A DNA stretch of 64,000 nucleotides, from contig NZ_NIXK01000007.1 of the NCBI RefSeq assembly GCF_002763455.1, positions 186,001 to 250,000 on the forward strand, given 5' to 3'. A program made the translations under genes and the position numbers. Position 1 is the stretch's first letter, and every line of letters starts with the position of its first letter. The DNA comes from Lentibacillus sediminis (GTDB lineage Bacteria; Bacillota; Bacilli; Bacillales; Amphibacillaceae). Of this stretch, positions 1-8,205 are shown piece after piece. The notes under the pieces are model-generated. The model had not been told where the DNA came from, ran no database searches, and saw nothing but the letters and a program-made list of their open reading frames with translations.

Positions 1-133
1 ATTGCTTTAACCTTTTTTGTTTTGCAATAGAAATTAATTTTATAGATGCCTTTACAAATACTAGGATAGCCATTAAAATAGAATACACATTCCCGAATAT
101 GTGTTCTATAAAATTTGTAAGGAGGGTTCTACG

Positions 134-745
134 ATGGGGATTACCATGCATCAGAGTACAGCCATTTCAGACTACTTTGACTGCAGCTATCGTGTTTTGA
201 ATAATCCAGTTATCAGCCGCTTTTTATCCTCTAAAAAAAATGTGGCGCTAATATTGCAGGCAAAAGAGGAGGAGAGTATTGAATGCAAAAGAAAACTGGA
301 TCAAGCATTTAGAGATCATTTCTACAAAGTCAGAATAATCAACTACGTAGCCAATGTTATCCATTACTATACGATCGAAATTAAAAACAGGTATGAACGT
401 TTTCATAAGCGGAATGTATCAATTTTAGACGAAGAAGCCTCATCCGATAATGAGGAAAGCATGCCACTGATGGACTTGCTTACGGAAAGCGACACTCACA
501 AACCGGAGGAAGTATTGGAAACTTCTCTCATTGCATCTATCGAGGATGAAAACCTGCACGGCGCACTATCCACTCTGCCAGCCAAACAAATGAAAGTGTT
601 AGAAATGATATATGTAGAAGGAAAAGAGAATAAGGAAGCAGCAAAGTACTTTGGACAAAGTGAACAGAATATCTCTAAGCTTCATAAGCGGGCGTTATTA
701 TCATTAAAGGAGCAATTATGGGGGCAGCCTAATGAAACACAGTGA
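134..745 (+). CDS. SigO-like sigma-70 family sigma factor
   Basis: Predicted 203-residue sigma factor directing RNA polymerase to a special promoter set. The last ~50 residues form a region-4 helix-turn-helix (LSTLPAKQMKVLEMIY...EAAKYFGQSEQNISKLHKRA). The N-terminal half (NPVISRFLSSKKN..., then a helical KVRIINYVANVIHYY stretch) resembles the short region-2 remnant of B. subtilis SigO (YvrI) and relatives rather than a full region 2. Start ATG 134 is chosen because AAGGAGGG lies at 119-126; an in-frame start at 101 lacks a site. The stop overlaps the next gene by 14 nt, as for a co-translated partner. An ACACAT/ATGTGT dyad (85-104) upstream could be an operator. Family is fairly sure, the SigO grouping is inference. 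Confidence 0.75.
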   Translation: MGITMHQSTAISDYFDCSYRVLNNPVISRFLSSKKNVALILQAKEEESIECKRKLDQAFRDHFYKVRIINYVANVIHYYTIEIKNRYERFHKRNVSILDEEASSDNEESMPLMDLLTESDTHKPEEVLETSLIASIEDENLHGALSTLPAKQMKVLEMIYVEGKENKEAAKYFGQSEQNISKLHKRALLSLKEQLWGQPNETQ

Positions 746-959
746 GGACTTTTATCAGCAACTGTTGCAGCATTTCCAGCCAAAGATAAATAAGCGTATT
801 TCTTCCATACCTGAAAAGTATCAGGAAGATGTGAAACAGGACTTGATGGAGAAGATTGTAAAATCGATTGATAACGTTGACTATGACGATGTGCCGGGAT
901 TGCATGAATTCGTAAAAGAAGAGAAAGAAAAGCTGGAGCAAGAAGATAAAGGCGAGTAG
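732..959 (+). CDS. RsoA-like sigma co-factor (region-2-like small protein)
   Basis: A 75-residue acidic protein overlapping the sigma gene by 14 nt. The segment FYQQLLQHFQPKINKRISS followed by EKYQEDVKQDLMEKIVKSID resembles sigma regions 2.1-2.2 (core RNA polymerase binding). In B. subtilis, RsoA (YvrHa) supplies a region-2-like part to SigO so that the two act together as one sigma. Size, order and overlap fit that model. No oxalate decarboxylase or YvrL-like anti-sigma gene is visible here, so its regulon may lie elsewhere. It could alternatively be an unrelated conserved helical protein. Confidence 0.55.
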   Translation: MKHSEDFYQQLLQHFQPKINKRISSIPEKYQEDVKQDLMEKIVKSIDNVDYDDVPGLHEFVKEEKEKLEQEDKGE

Positions 960-1062
960 TGTAGAGATAAGAAAGATAACAAATTACTTCTGTAGCATAA
1001 ACAACTCCCAACCAAATCGCAGCCAGTCAAATGGTACCAATCCAATATCTCATCTGATTAAA

Positions 1063-1099
1063 GCCTGATCTTTTTTTATTAGATCAGGCTCTTCTTTTA
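1063..1099 (+). terminator. Terminator of the sigma operon
   Basis: GCCTGATC (1063-1070) pairs perfectly with GATCAGGC (1082-1089) across a T-rich loop and is followed by a CTTCTTTTATT tract. It lies about 100 nt after the RsoA-like gene. Confidence 0.8.
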
Positions 1100-1186
1100 T
1101 TAAAGGGGAGTTTTAAGACGGATTATGTTCATGGCAAAAACTTCTCTTAACGCATGAAGCTCTTAGATAACTGAAGCTTCAAACCT

Positions 1187-1194
1187 TTCCCAAG
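1187..1194. repeat. Target-site duplication, left copy (TTCCCAAG)
   Basis: TTCCCAAG abuts the left end of the IS256-family element and is repeated exactly at 2571-2578. An 8-bp duplication is typical for this family. Confidence 0.9.
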
Positions 1195-1204
1195 GGGAGT
1201 GTAA

Positions 1205-1259
1205 ACTGAACTGTGTAAGTAAGAGAGCGTACGGCTCTTACTTCGCAGTTCAGTTTTTT
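1205..1259 (+). terminator. Hairpin with T-run in the left end of the IS element
   Basis: The stretch 1205-1225 pairs with 1235-1254 (about 19 matched bases, one mismatch and one bulge), followed by six T residues. The left inverted repeat is part of the stem. Placed before the transposase start, it should stop transcription entering from outside, which would limit transposase expression driven by neighbouring promoters. That role is inference from position. Confidence 0.75.
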
Positions 1260-1299
1260 ATTGTTACAATTAAAATAATTCAAACGGGAGGTTATTCTA

Positions 1300-2538
1300 T
1301 TGGCCAAGCCAAAACGAGATTCCAAATCTGTTGATCTAGCGAACCGAATCATTGAGGAATATCAACCGGAGTCTGTAGAAGACATGCAGAATGCCCTTAG
1401 GGATATTTTCGGACCGATGTTTGAAACGATGCTTAAGGGTGAAATGAATCACCATTTAGGTTATGAATCAAATGACAAAAATGAAAAGGATACAAAAAAC
1501 AGACGAAACGGATACGGTAATAAAACAGTAAAGACCAGTTCAGGTGAAGTAGGTATTGAGGTGCCTCGAGATCGTGATGGCTCCTTTGATCCAAAACTCA
1601 TACCAAAGCGCCAGAAGGACGTTTCTGCGATTGAAGATAAAGTGATATCCATGTACGCCCGTGGGATGTCCCAACGCGATATTTCTTCGACGGTGGAGGA
1701 TATTTACGGTTTTTCGGTTTCCCATGAAATGATCTCTGACATTACGGACAGTATACTTCCGGAGTTGGAAGAATGGCAGACAAGACCGCTGAGTAACTGT
1801 TATCCATTTGTGTTTGTAGACTGCATGTACACAACGATCCGCAATCAATATGAGACGAAGAAATATGCCGTCTATACCATTCTTGGCTACACGTTAGAAG
1901 GCTCTAAGGACATTCTGGGATTATGGCTGAATGAAACGGAGAGTAAGCATAAATGGATGCAAATATTTGATGAAATCAAAGCGAGAGGGGTGGAAGACAT
2001 TTTCTTTATCTCCATGGATGGCGTGAGTGGCTTAGAGGAAGGAGCACGTTCTATTTTCCCTGACGTGATCAACCAACGTTGTATCGTTCACTTGATTCGA
2101 AACTCCGTTAAATATGTACCAAGCAAGGATTACAAACCATTCACACAAGCGATAAGGAAAGTATATGCAGCACCAAGCCTTAAGGCTTGCCATAGTGCAT
2201 TCGACTCCTTTAAGCAGCAATGGTCTGCCTATCCAGGAGCGATTGATGTTTGGACAAGAAACTTTCATCACGTCGAGCAGCTCTTCGACTACGGCAGTGC
2301 GATTCGTAAAATTATGTACACCACAAATGCGGTCGAGAGTATTCACTCCAGCTTTAGAAAGGTAACCAAAAAAGGGGCATTCCCCAACGAAAACGCCCTT
2401 TTAAAAGTATTATATTTACGTGTGACGGAACTTGAGAAAAAATGGGAAGGGGGCCATATCCAAAACTGGGCAATGGTTATGAACCAACTCCTCCTCCATG
2501 ATACGCTTAAAAATAGGGTTTTAAAATATCTTGAGTAA
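1300..2538 (+). CDS. IS256-family (mutator-type) transposase
   Basis: A 412-residue DDE transposase that cuts and joins the ends of its own element. The catalytic triad is visible as D174 (FVFVDCMY), D240 (FISMDGVSG) and E346 (TTNAVESIHSSFRK). The N-terminal part has the family's RRNGYGNKTVKT and EVPRDRDGSF motifs. The start is TTG 1300, with GGGAGG at 1286-1291 eight bases upstream. The reading frame is intact and of normal family length (about 390-415), so the element may still be active. Confidence 0.97.
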   Translation: MAKPKRDSKSVDLANRIIEEYQPESVEDMQNALRDIFGPMFETMLKGEMNHHLGYESNDKNEKDTKNRRNGYGNKTVKTSSGEVGIEVPRDRDGSFDPKLIPKRQKDVSAIEDKVISMYARGMSQRDISSTVEDIYGFSVSHEMISDITDSILPELEEWQTRPLSNCYPFVFVDCMYTTIRNQYETKKYAVYTILGYTLEGSKDILGLWLNETESKHKWMQIFDEIKARGVEDIFFISMDGVSGLEEGARSIFPDVINQRCIVHLIRNSVKYVPSKDYKPFTQAIRKVYAAPSLKACHSAFDSFKQQWSAYPGAIDVWTRNFHHVEQLFDYGSAIRKIMYTTNAVESIHSSFRKVTKKGAFPNENALLKVLYLRVTELEKKWEGGHIQNWAMVMNQLLLHDTLKNRVLKYLE

Positions 2539-2570
2539 ATTTTAACTTACACACTTTATTTGACAAACCC

Positions 2571-2578
2571 TTCCCAAG
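2571..2578. repeat. Target-site duplication, right copy (TTCCCAAG)
   Basis: Exact copy of 1187-1194, immediately right of the IS element and immediately before the reverse-strand stop codon of the GNAT gene. Confidence 0.9.
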
Positions 2579-2857
2579 TTATACAGCAAGAACGTCCTGA
2601 TATTCCGGGTGCTTTTCCAAATAGCTTTTCGCAAAGGAGCATAAAGCAATGATCTTTTTATCTTCCTCCCTGGCTATATTTACTACTTGAGAGATAAGCT
2701 GGCCGGCAACCCCTTCCCCGCGTAATTCGTCCGATACATAGGTGTGTTCAATCACGAGGTTTTTTTCTTCCGATTGACTAAAGATGATCTCCGCTAAAGG
2801 GTTTGCCTCATCTTCTCCTGCGTAATATTTCCCTTTCCCTTGCTTAATCGTAACCAT
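2579..2857 (-). CDS. Small GNAT N-acetyltransferase (YjdJ-like)
   Basis: A 92-residue single-domain GNAT protein of the YjdJ type. Visible are the strand ITFSQ-like core, the EHTYVSDELRGEGVAGQLI acetyl-CoA loop and the C-terminal ALCSFAKSYLEKHPEY motif characteristic of this short subfamily. The start ATG 2857 is preferred over the upstream 2923 because the family is about 90 residues long and AAAGGGAAG precedes it. Substrate unknown. The IS256 element landed just beyond its stop codon and may have displaced its terminator. Confidence 0.85.
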   Translation of the reverse strand: MVTIKQGKGKYYAGEDEANPLAEIIFSQSEEKNLVIEHTYVSDELRGEGVAGQLISQVVNIAREEDKKIIALCSFAKSYLEKHPEYQDVLAV

Positions 2858-2939
2858 AATCAACTTCCCTTTCTTGATATTATTTCTATTCATCTTTACC
2901 CAATTGCGCGTATTCCTATTCACCGATATATTCTATAAA

Positions 2940-2990
2940 AAAACACGAATCCACACTAGGGCAGAACCCAGCTGAATTCGTGCTTCTCTT
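2940..2990 (-). terminator. Terminator of the acidic lipoprotein gene
   Basis: Read on the minus strand, CACGAAT (2976-2982) pairs with ATTCGTG (2944-2950) and is followed by a seven-T tract. It lies just after the stop of the lipoprotein gene. Confidence 0.75.
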
Positions 2991-3003
2991 TTTAATAAAA
3001 TTT

Positions 3004-3993
3004 TTATAACGAAACATTCACTGACGTTCCACTCCCTAATACTTCATCTGTCTCTGCGTTCTTTGGAATTGGTACTATATCAATCGTCATGTTGCTAATC
3101 TGTTCAGAAGGCGGGTGACTTTCATTCAGCATGTATACCAATGTAACATTTTTTGGTGTCGTGCTCGTATAATCACCGTTCGTCCTGCCACTGAACATAT
3201 CATGTGCGATTAGCTGATGGCCATTTACGTTGATTGTCGTCCCCGCGAAATAGAACATAATGGGAAGCTCACTTGTGTTTTGCAATGTCGCATTCATTTT
3301 CAAAAACCGCACCTCATCGCCTGCAATCCCGGCTACATGCTCAGCTGTCACATCCCCGCTGACAAGGCTGACATTTTCAATCTGAATGTTTATAGGCCCG
3401 GCATTTACCGTGCCTGGAGTTGCAGCCTTTTCAATTGTAAAAACGCCTATATCGTTTTCCACTGTTTGACCGGGACTGCCATCGACCGCAAACTGTCCTT
3501 GTGAATAGCGGTTAAGGTTTTCTGTCGGCTCTTCGCTTTCTTTCTCAGAAGCTTTTGGTTCCGTATTTTTCTCTGGAACAGTTTTTTCTTCAGGCTTACT
3601 TTCCGGTTTTTCTTCCTCGACAGGTTCCTCTTTGGCAGGCTCATCGGTTTCCGGTTCGCTCACTGGTTCTTCCTCAACAGGAACTTCCGCCGGCTCGCTT
3701 GCTGGTCCTGTTTCCTCGACAGGCGCTTCTGCCGTTTCTTCCTCCGTCACTTCTTTTGACGTTTCTGCTGTATCTTGCTCAGCTTTATCTGCTTCCTTGG
3801 CTTTTTCCTCTTCTTCTTGCTCCTCAACGGTGATTTCCTCTTTTTCCCGTTCTTCCTTCTGGCTCACTTCTGTTTTTGCTGCGACAGCGCTTTCCTTTTC
3901 GGCGACTACTTCCTCTGTGCCCTGCTCGCTTGTCCCACAAGCCGACAATGCAATCACAGAAAAGAGAGCCCCCGCTGCTAACCATCTATACAA
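3004..3993 (-). CDS. Surface lipoprotein with long acidic linker and C-terminal Ig-like domain
   Basis: A 329-residue exported lipoprotein. Residues 1-19 form a signal peptide ending in the lipobox LSAC (acylated Cys19). Residues ~25-160 are an extremely Glu/Pro/Lys-rich low-complexity linker with repeated PVEEE- and EEPV-type words, probably an extended spacer through the wall. Residues ~165-329 form a beta-rich domain (VSLVSGDV..., NATLQNTSELPIMFY) like the DUF4352/TRF-type domains of Bacillus lipoproteins. Start TTG 3993 follows GGGGGAAG. The strong negative charge suits a salt-adapted organism. Function unknown. Confidence 0.75.
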   Translation of the reverse strand: MYRWLAAGALFSVIALSACGTSEQGTEEVVAEKESAVAAKTEVSQKEEREKEEITVEEQEEEEKAKEADKAEQDTAETSKEVTEEETAEAPVEETGPASEPAEVPVEEEPVSEPETDEPAKEEPVEEEKPESKPEEKTVPEKNTEPKASEKESEEPTENLNRYSQGQFAVDGSPGQTVENDIGVFTIEKAATPGTVNAGPINIQIENVSLVSGDVTAEHVAGIAGDEVRFLKMNATLQNTSELPIMFYFAGTTINVNGHQLIAHDMFSGRTNGDYTSTTPKNVTLVYMLNESHPPSEQISNMTIDIVPIPKNAETDEVLGSGTSVNVSL

Positions 3994-4109
3994 TCTGCTT
4001 CCCCCTTATATCTTATCTATCTTTCTTTAAGAATAGCAGAGGCTTATTGAGAGAACAATAGAATTTCAGCTTTTTTTAGGGATTGGTTTGTGTGTAATAT
4101 TTTGGTAAT

Positions 4110-4712
4110 ATGAATATGAAAATACATACAATAACACGAATTTTAATAGAACGCAGGGTGAGGAAACTGGGTGAAATTGTTTTACTCGTAATCGCTTATT
4201 TATTCGGGTGCATAAATGGGGCTTATTATATAGGAAGATTCCGGTCCAATCAGGACATTAGAGAGCATGGCAGTTCCAATGCCGGTGCGAGGAATGCAGG
4301 GAGAGTCTTCGGCCGGTCGGCGTTTGTTTACACGGTTGTTATCGATGCATTAAAAACGGTCCTTCCGCTTTTAGTCGCTATTCATTTTCTGGATGTTCCC
4401 ACACTGCTGGCAGGAATGACTGCGATTGCTGTTTTACTTGGTCATCTTTGGCCGGTTCAGCTAAAGTTCCGGGGTGGCAAGGGCGTTGTGGTCTATCTGG
4501 CCACCGCTTTGGTTCTTGCGACCTTAACCTTACTGGCAGTCGGCATAACGGTGCTAATCGGGCGAATGATCAAACGAAATTTCAGCCTCATTGGTTTGAT
4601 TGCTTTGGCAACGATTCCAGTAACACTGCTAATCTTGAAAGCGTTTCTCCTGGCAGGTATTTTCTTGATCATGCTCATCATTGTCTTATTGGCACACAGA
4701 GAGGGGAAGTAA
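4110..4712 (+). CDS. PlsY-like glycerol-3-phosphate acyltransferase paralogue
   Basis: A 200-residue, about five-span membrane protein of the PlsY (DUF205) family, which moves an acyl chain from acyl-phosphate to glycerol 3-phosphate. Both family motifs are present but altered: HGSSNAGARNAGRVFG (usually GSGNIGATN) and HLWPVQLKFRGGKGVV (usually HxFPvflgFkGGKGV). It opens a three-gene operon; the next gene starts 2 nt after its stop. The genome should hold an orthodox plsY elsewhere, so this copy may serve a special lipid. The start is uncertain: ATG 4110 and 4116 and GTG 4158 all lack a good ribosome site. Confidence 0.8.
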   Translation: MNMKIHTITRILIERRVRKLGEIVLLVIAYLFGCINGAYYIGRFRSNQDIREHGSSNAGARNAGRVFGRSAFVYTVVIDALKTVLPLLVAIHFLDVPTLLAGMTAIAVLLGHLWPVQLKFRGGKGVVVYLATALVLATLTLLAVGITVLIGRMIKRNFSLIGLIALATIPVTLLILKAFLLAGIFLIMLIIVLLAHREGK

Positions 4713-4713
4713 G

Positions 4714-6321
4714 ATGAATTATTCCACAACTTTTACATATAAAATTGCAGATAGTCAGGACGAGATGGATCAAATCTACCGTTTAAACTATGAAACGTTT
4801 GTCGAGGAGATTCCGCAGCATCAGACGAATGAGGAAGGAATGCTGATTGACCGGTTTCATGAAGAGAATATTTATGTAATCGCAAAACGGGGCGACGAGG
4901 TTGTTGGCATGATTGCTGTGAGGGGGAAAAGACCATTTTCTCTGGATCAGAAGCTTGATAATCTTGATGACTATTTGTCAGAGACGGACACCCCCTGTGA
5001 AATAAGACTGCTCTCGATTAAACCGGACTACCGGGGTGGACGGATTTTCTATGGGTTGTGTGAAAAGCTTGTTTCCCATTGTTTGGAAAAAGAATATACC
5101 GTTGCGCTGATTTCCGGAACACCAAGGCAGACAAAGCTGTATAGGCATGTTGGCTTTCAACCATTCGGTCCGCTTGTCGGAACAGAAGAAGCTCCTTATC
5201 AGCCAATGTACATCACAAAGCAGCAATTTGAAGCCTCCTCGAAGGTTTTCCAAAAGCTGATTCAGCGGGAAGAAAAAGCTTTTTGCCCCTATTTACTCCC
5301 AGGACCGGTGCCGATAAGCGGCGAGGTAAAGAAAGCTTGGCAGCAGCCAGCGATTTCCCACCGCTCCGCTGACTTTCATCACACGATGCAAGCTGCGAAG
5401 GATAAATTGTGTGCATTAACCAAAGCCAATCATGCTGAGATCGTTGTCGGAACCGGAACGCTGGCGAATGACATGGTCGCGGCACAGCTATCTACTTTCA
5501 CAGGAAAAGGGTTAATTTTAACAAACGGGGAATTCGGCGAGCGTTTAATTGGTCATGCCAATCGCTTTGGCCTCAGGTTTGACCAACTGGAAAAACCATG
5601 GAATACACCGATCACCCTTGAGGAAGTGGATCATGTTTTAGCAGCCAATCCGGATATCACCTGGCTTTGGACCGTGCATTGTGAGACATCCACGGGGTAT
5701 GTTTACCCATTACAGCAGTTAAAAGAAATTTCCCAGAAGCATCAGGTGCATATCTGTGTCGATGCAGCCAGCAGCGTTGGCGTGATTCCAATTGATTTAT
5801 CGGATGTTTATTTAGCAACGACGGTCAGCGGCAAGGGGCTGGCTTCCTTTCCGGGACTTGCGATTGTCTTTCATGAGCAGGAAATTTCACCAAACAAGCA
5901 CCTTCCCAGCAGCTTGGATGTCGGGGTATACCAGAAAACGGGCAGCGTTCCCTTCACTCATTCGTCCAATGGTTTATCTGCTTTGAAGACCGCCTTGGAT
6001 AACCCCTGTTCTTTCAAAGGAGAACTGGCTGAATCGGTGTGTCAGGCTTTAGCTGATGCGGGGATGGATGTTTTAAGAGGAAAAGGTTATTCTCCCGGCG
6101 TTATTTCCGTCCAATTGCCGGCCCATGTATCATCGAGGGAATTTGGCGATCAATTGAAATCCTCTGGTGTATTTGTCAGCTATGAAAGTGACTATCTGGT
6201 AAAGAGAAACTGGTTCCAAGTTGCTTTGATGGGAGAACAGGAAAGGAAAAAAGTAATGAAGTCCATTCGTATCATTACGGAGCAATTTCAACAGATGGAG
6301 CAAGGAGCTGGCATCGGATGA
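4714..6321 (+). CDS. Fusion: N-acyltransferase (GNAT/FeeM-like) + class V aminotransferase
   Basis: A 535-residue two-domain enzyme. Residues ~1-170 form an acyltransferase domain of the acyl-amino-acid synthase/homoserine-lactone synthase kind (YRLNYETFVEEIPQHQ, DRFHEENIYVIA, VVGMIAVRG, LLSIKPDYRGGRIFYGL). Residues ~195-530 form a PLP-dependent class V aminotransferase (LLPGPVPIS, VVGTGTLANDMVAAQ, DAASSVGV, and VSGKGLASFPG with the predicted PLP lysine K374). Start ATG 4714 follows GAGGGGAAG; its stop overlaps the next start (ATGA). The neighbours suggest it makes or acylates an amino compound for an envelope lipid or polymer. Substrates cannot be read from sequence. Confidence 0.8.
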   Translation: MNYSTTFTYKIADSQDEMDQIYRLNYETFVEEIPQHQTNEEGMLIDRFHEENIYVIAKRGDEVVGMIAVRGKRPFSLDQKLDNLDDYLSETDTPCEIRLLSIKPDYRGGRIFYGLCEKLVSHCLEKEYTVALISGTPRQTKLYRHVGFQPFGPLVGTEEAPYQPMYITKQQFEASSKVFQKLIQREEKAFCPYLLPGPVPISGEVKKAWQQPAISHRSADFHHTMQAAKDKLCALTKANHAEIVVGTGTLANDMVAAQLSTFTGKGLILTNGEFGERLIGHANRFGLRFDQLEKPWNTPITLEEVDHVLAANPDITWLWTVHCETSTGYVYPLQQLKEISQKHQVHICVDAASSVGVIPIDLSDVYLATTVSGKGLASFPGLAIVFHEQEISPNKHLPSSLDVGVYQKTGSVPFTHSSNGLSALKTALDNPCSFKGELAESVCQALADAGMDVLRGKGYSPGVISVQLPAHVSSREFGDQLKSSGVFVSYESDYLVKRNWFQVALMGEQERKKVMKSIRIITEQFQQMEQGAGIG

Positions 6322-8159
6322 GAAAACTGACCGCCTTTTTATCTGACCATATGATCCCTGCTGCCGCCCTGTTGTTATGGTTGAAAACTGTGATCGTTAC
6401 GTTTATTGGATTTGATTTACCAGTTGGTTCCTGGTGGGGTGTGATGCTGGTCATTCTCGCCCCAATCGGAATCATCATGCTGTTTTTGGGCTGCAGTTTC
6501 TTTTTCGGGAAGCGGGTTCGTCCAATTGCAGTCTTCATTATCCTCGTGTTGTGCACAGGGCTTTTATACGGCAATTTACTTTATTACCGTTTCTATATAG
6601 ACTTTGTTACGGTCTCTGTTCTTCTGCAATTTGATAATGTTGGCGGTCTCGGGGCCAGCACGGCGGAATTAATTTCCCCTTTTGATGTATTGCTTTTTAT
6701 CGATGTCATTTTGCTTGGCTGGATTGCTTTTTCGGCTAAAAGGGGCAAGCGGACAGTGGCGAAACCAAACACGAGGAAATATGGGTTAACCAGTATCGCA
6801 CTCATTGCTTTAACGATTGGCTTGGGATCTATTGCCAACCCACATGCCCTGCTCACCGGATATGACCGGGAGCAACAGGTCGCATCGTTCGGGCTGTTTA
6901 ATTATCAGCTGCTTAATATGGCTCACAGTATAAAGTCGCCAATGGAGAAAGTAATGGCTGACCCATCAGACACACAAAAAGTGAGTCAGTATATGGAAGA
7001 GAGGGAGCCGGAGAACAGTAAAGTGTTTGGCCTGGCTGAGGGCAAAAATGTGGTCATGGTCAGTATGGAATCGACCCAGAATTTCGTCATTAATCAAACC
7101 GTCAACGGGGAAGAAATTACGCCATTTTTAAATGATTTGATTCATGAGAGCTTCTATTTCCCTAACATCTATGACCAGACGGCTCAGGGTAAAACATCGG
7201 ATACGGAATTTATGGTTGATACCGGGCTATACCCGCTATCGAGTGGCTCGGTGTTTGTGCGCAGACCGGAAAATGAGTTCAACTCCCTCCCCCATATTTT
7301 GAACGAGGACTCCGGTTATACCGCAGCTTCGTTTCACGGGAATGACCGGGAGTTCTGGAACAGGGAGGAAATGTATCAGTCACTCGGCTATGAAGAATTT
7401 TTTTCAAAAGCTGATTATCATGTGACCGCAGAGAATTCCGTGAATTACGGCATCAAAGACATCCCTTTTTTTGAACAATCGATGGATAAACTTACTGGGC
7501 TGAACGAACCGTATATGGCCAAATTTATCACACTGACCAACCATTTCCCTTTCCTGCTGGAGGAAGAGGATCAACTGATTGAACCAGCTGACACCAGGGT
7601 TGGTGTGGTGGATCGATATGTGACGACAGTGCGCTACCAGGACGCGGCACTGAAGCGGTTTTTTGACATGGTAAAGGAAGCGGGCATGTATGAGGGTACG
7701 ATCTTCGTGTTATATGGCGATCATTATGGAATCTCCGAGCAGTACGAAGCAGGTGTTCATGAGCTGCTTGAGCAGGAAGATACTCTGCTGAACCATATCA
7801 AACTGCAGCAGGTTCCCTTGATTATCCATATCCCAGGTCAGGAAGGCCGTATCATTAATACAGCGGGAGGACAAATCGACATCCAGGCGACACTGCTTCA
7901 TTTGCTGGGCATATCCACTGATGACAGGGTGTCGTTCAGCCATGATTTGTTCACTCGAGATCCTGAAGAACCGGTAGTTTTCAGGGATGGAAGCATGATT
8001 ACGGATGACTATATGTACTTTAATCATACTTGTTATGACAGAGATGCGGGAGAGACGGTAGAAAGCGAACATTGTGCGCCGTATCAGGAGAAAGCTAGGG
8101 AAGAACTGGAGATGTCGGATAAGATTATATTGGGGGATTTGTTAAGGTTTATGGAGTAG
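6318..8159 (+). CDS. LtaS-like membrane phosphoglycerol transferase (sulfatase family)
   Basis: A 613-residue member of the lipoteichoic acid synthase family, which transfers glycerol phosphate from phosphatidylglycerol outside the membrane. About five N-terminal membrane spans (residues 1-~175) precede an extracellular sulfatase-fold domain. Expected catalytic residues are present: E251 (VSMEST), nucleophile T293 (QGKTSDTEF), and D468-H469 (YGDHYG). The start overlaps the stop of the upstream fusion gene by 4 nt, implying translational coupling. The operon pairing with a PlsY-like enzyme points to a dedicated polymer or headgroup product. Paralogue identity (LtaS, YfnI, YqgS, YvgJ) is not decided. 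Confidence 0.88.
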   Translation: MRKLTAFLSDHMIPAAALLLWLKTVIVTFIGFDLPVGSWWGVMLVILAPIGIIMLFLGCSFFFGKRVRPIAVFIILVLCTGLLYGNLLYYRFYIDFVTVSVLLQFDNVGGLGASTAELISPFDVLLFIDVILLGWIAFSAKRGKRTVAKPNTRKYGLTSIALIALTIGLGSIANPHALLTGYDREQQVASFGLFNYQLLNMAHSIKSPMEKVMADPSDTQKVSQYMEEREPENSKVFGLAEGKNVVMVSMESTQNFVINQTVNGEEITPFLNDLIHESFYFPNIYDQTAQGKTSDTEFMVDTGLYPLSSGSVFVRRPENEFNSLPHILNEDSGYTAASFHGNDREFWNREEMYQSLGYEEFFSKADYHVTAENSVNYGIKDIPFFEQSMDKLTGLNEPYMAKFITLTNHFPFLLEEEDQLIEPADTRVGVVDRYVTTVRYQDAALKRFFDMVKEAGMYEGTIFVLYGDHYGISEQYEAGVHELLEQEDTLLNHIKLQQVPLIIHIPGQEGRIINTAGGQIDIQATLLHLLGISTDDRVSFSHDLFTRDPEEPVVFRDGSMITDDYMYFNHTCYDRDAGETVESEHCAPYQEKAREELEMSDKIILGDLLRFME

Positions 8160-8170
8160 TCGTGCAAATT

Positions 8171-8205
8171 AAAGCCAGTCAACCCTTCGTTGACTGGCTT
8201 TAATT
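8171..8205. terminator. Bidirectional terminator between LtaS-like and YcxB-like genes
   Basis: A perfect 12-bp stem, AAAGCCAGTCAA (8171-8182) with TTGACTGGCTTT (8190-8201), is flanked by T-rich sequence on the right and A-rich on the left. It lies between two converging genes. Confidence 0.9.

Larger units (their letters stand above)
1195..2570 (+). mobile_element. IS256-family insertion sequence, complete (1376 bp)
   Basis: The element is bounded by imperfect 26-bp terminal inverted repeats: 1195-1220 against the reverse complement of 2545-2570, 20 of 26 positions equal, both outer ends GGG and the inner nine bases TGTGTAAGT identical. A perfect 8-bp target duplication flanks it and a full-length transposase fills it. 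It sits directly behind the stop codon of the converging GNAT gene (the right duplication ends at 2578, that gene's stop begins at 2579), so no coding sequence was broken. The perfect duplication suggests a fairly recent insertion. Confidence 0.95.

Noticed and set aside
3632-4030. Plus-strand serine-rich 132-codon frame
   Set aside because: Antisense of the Glu/Pro-rich lipoprotein linker; low-complexity shadow.
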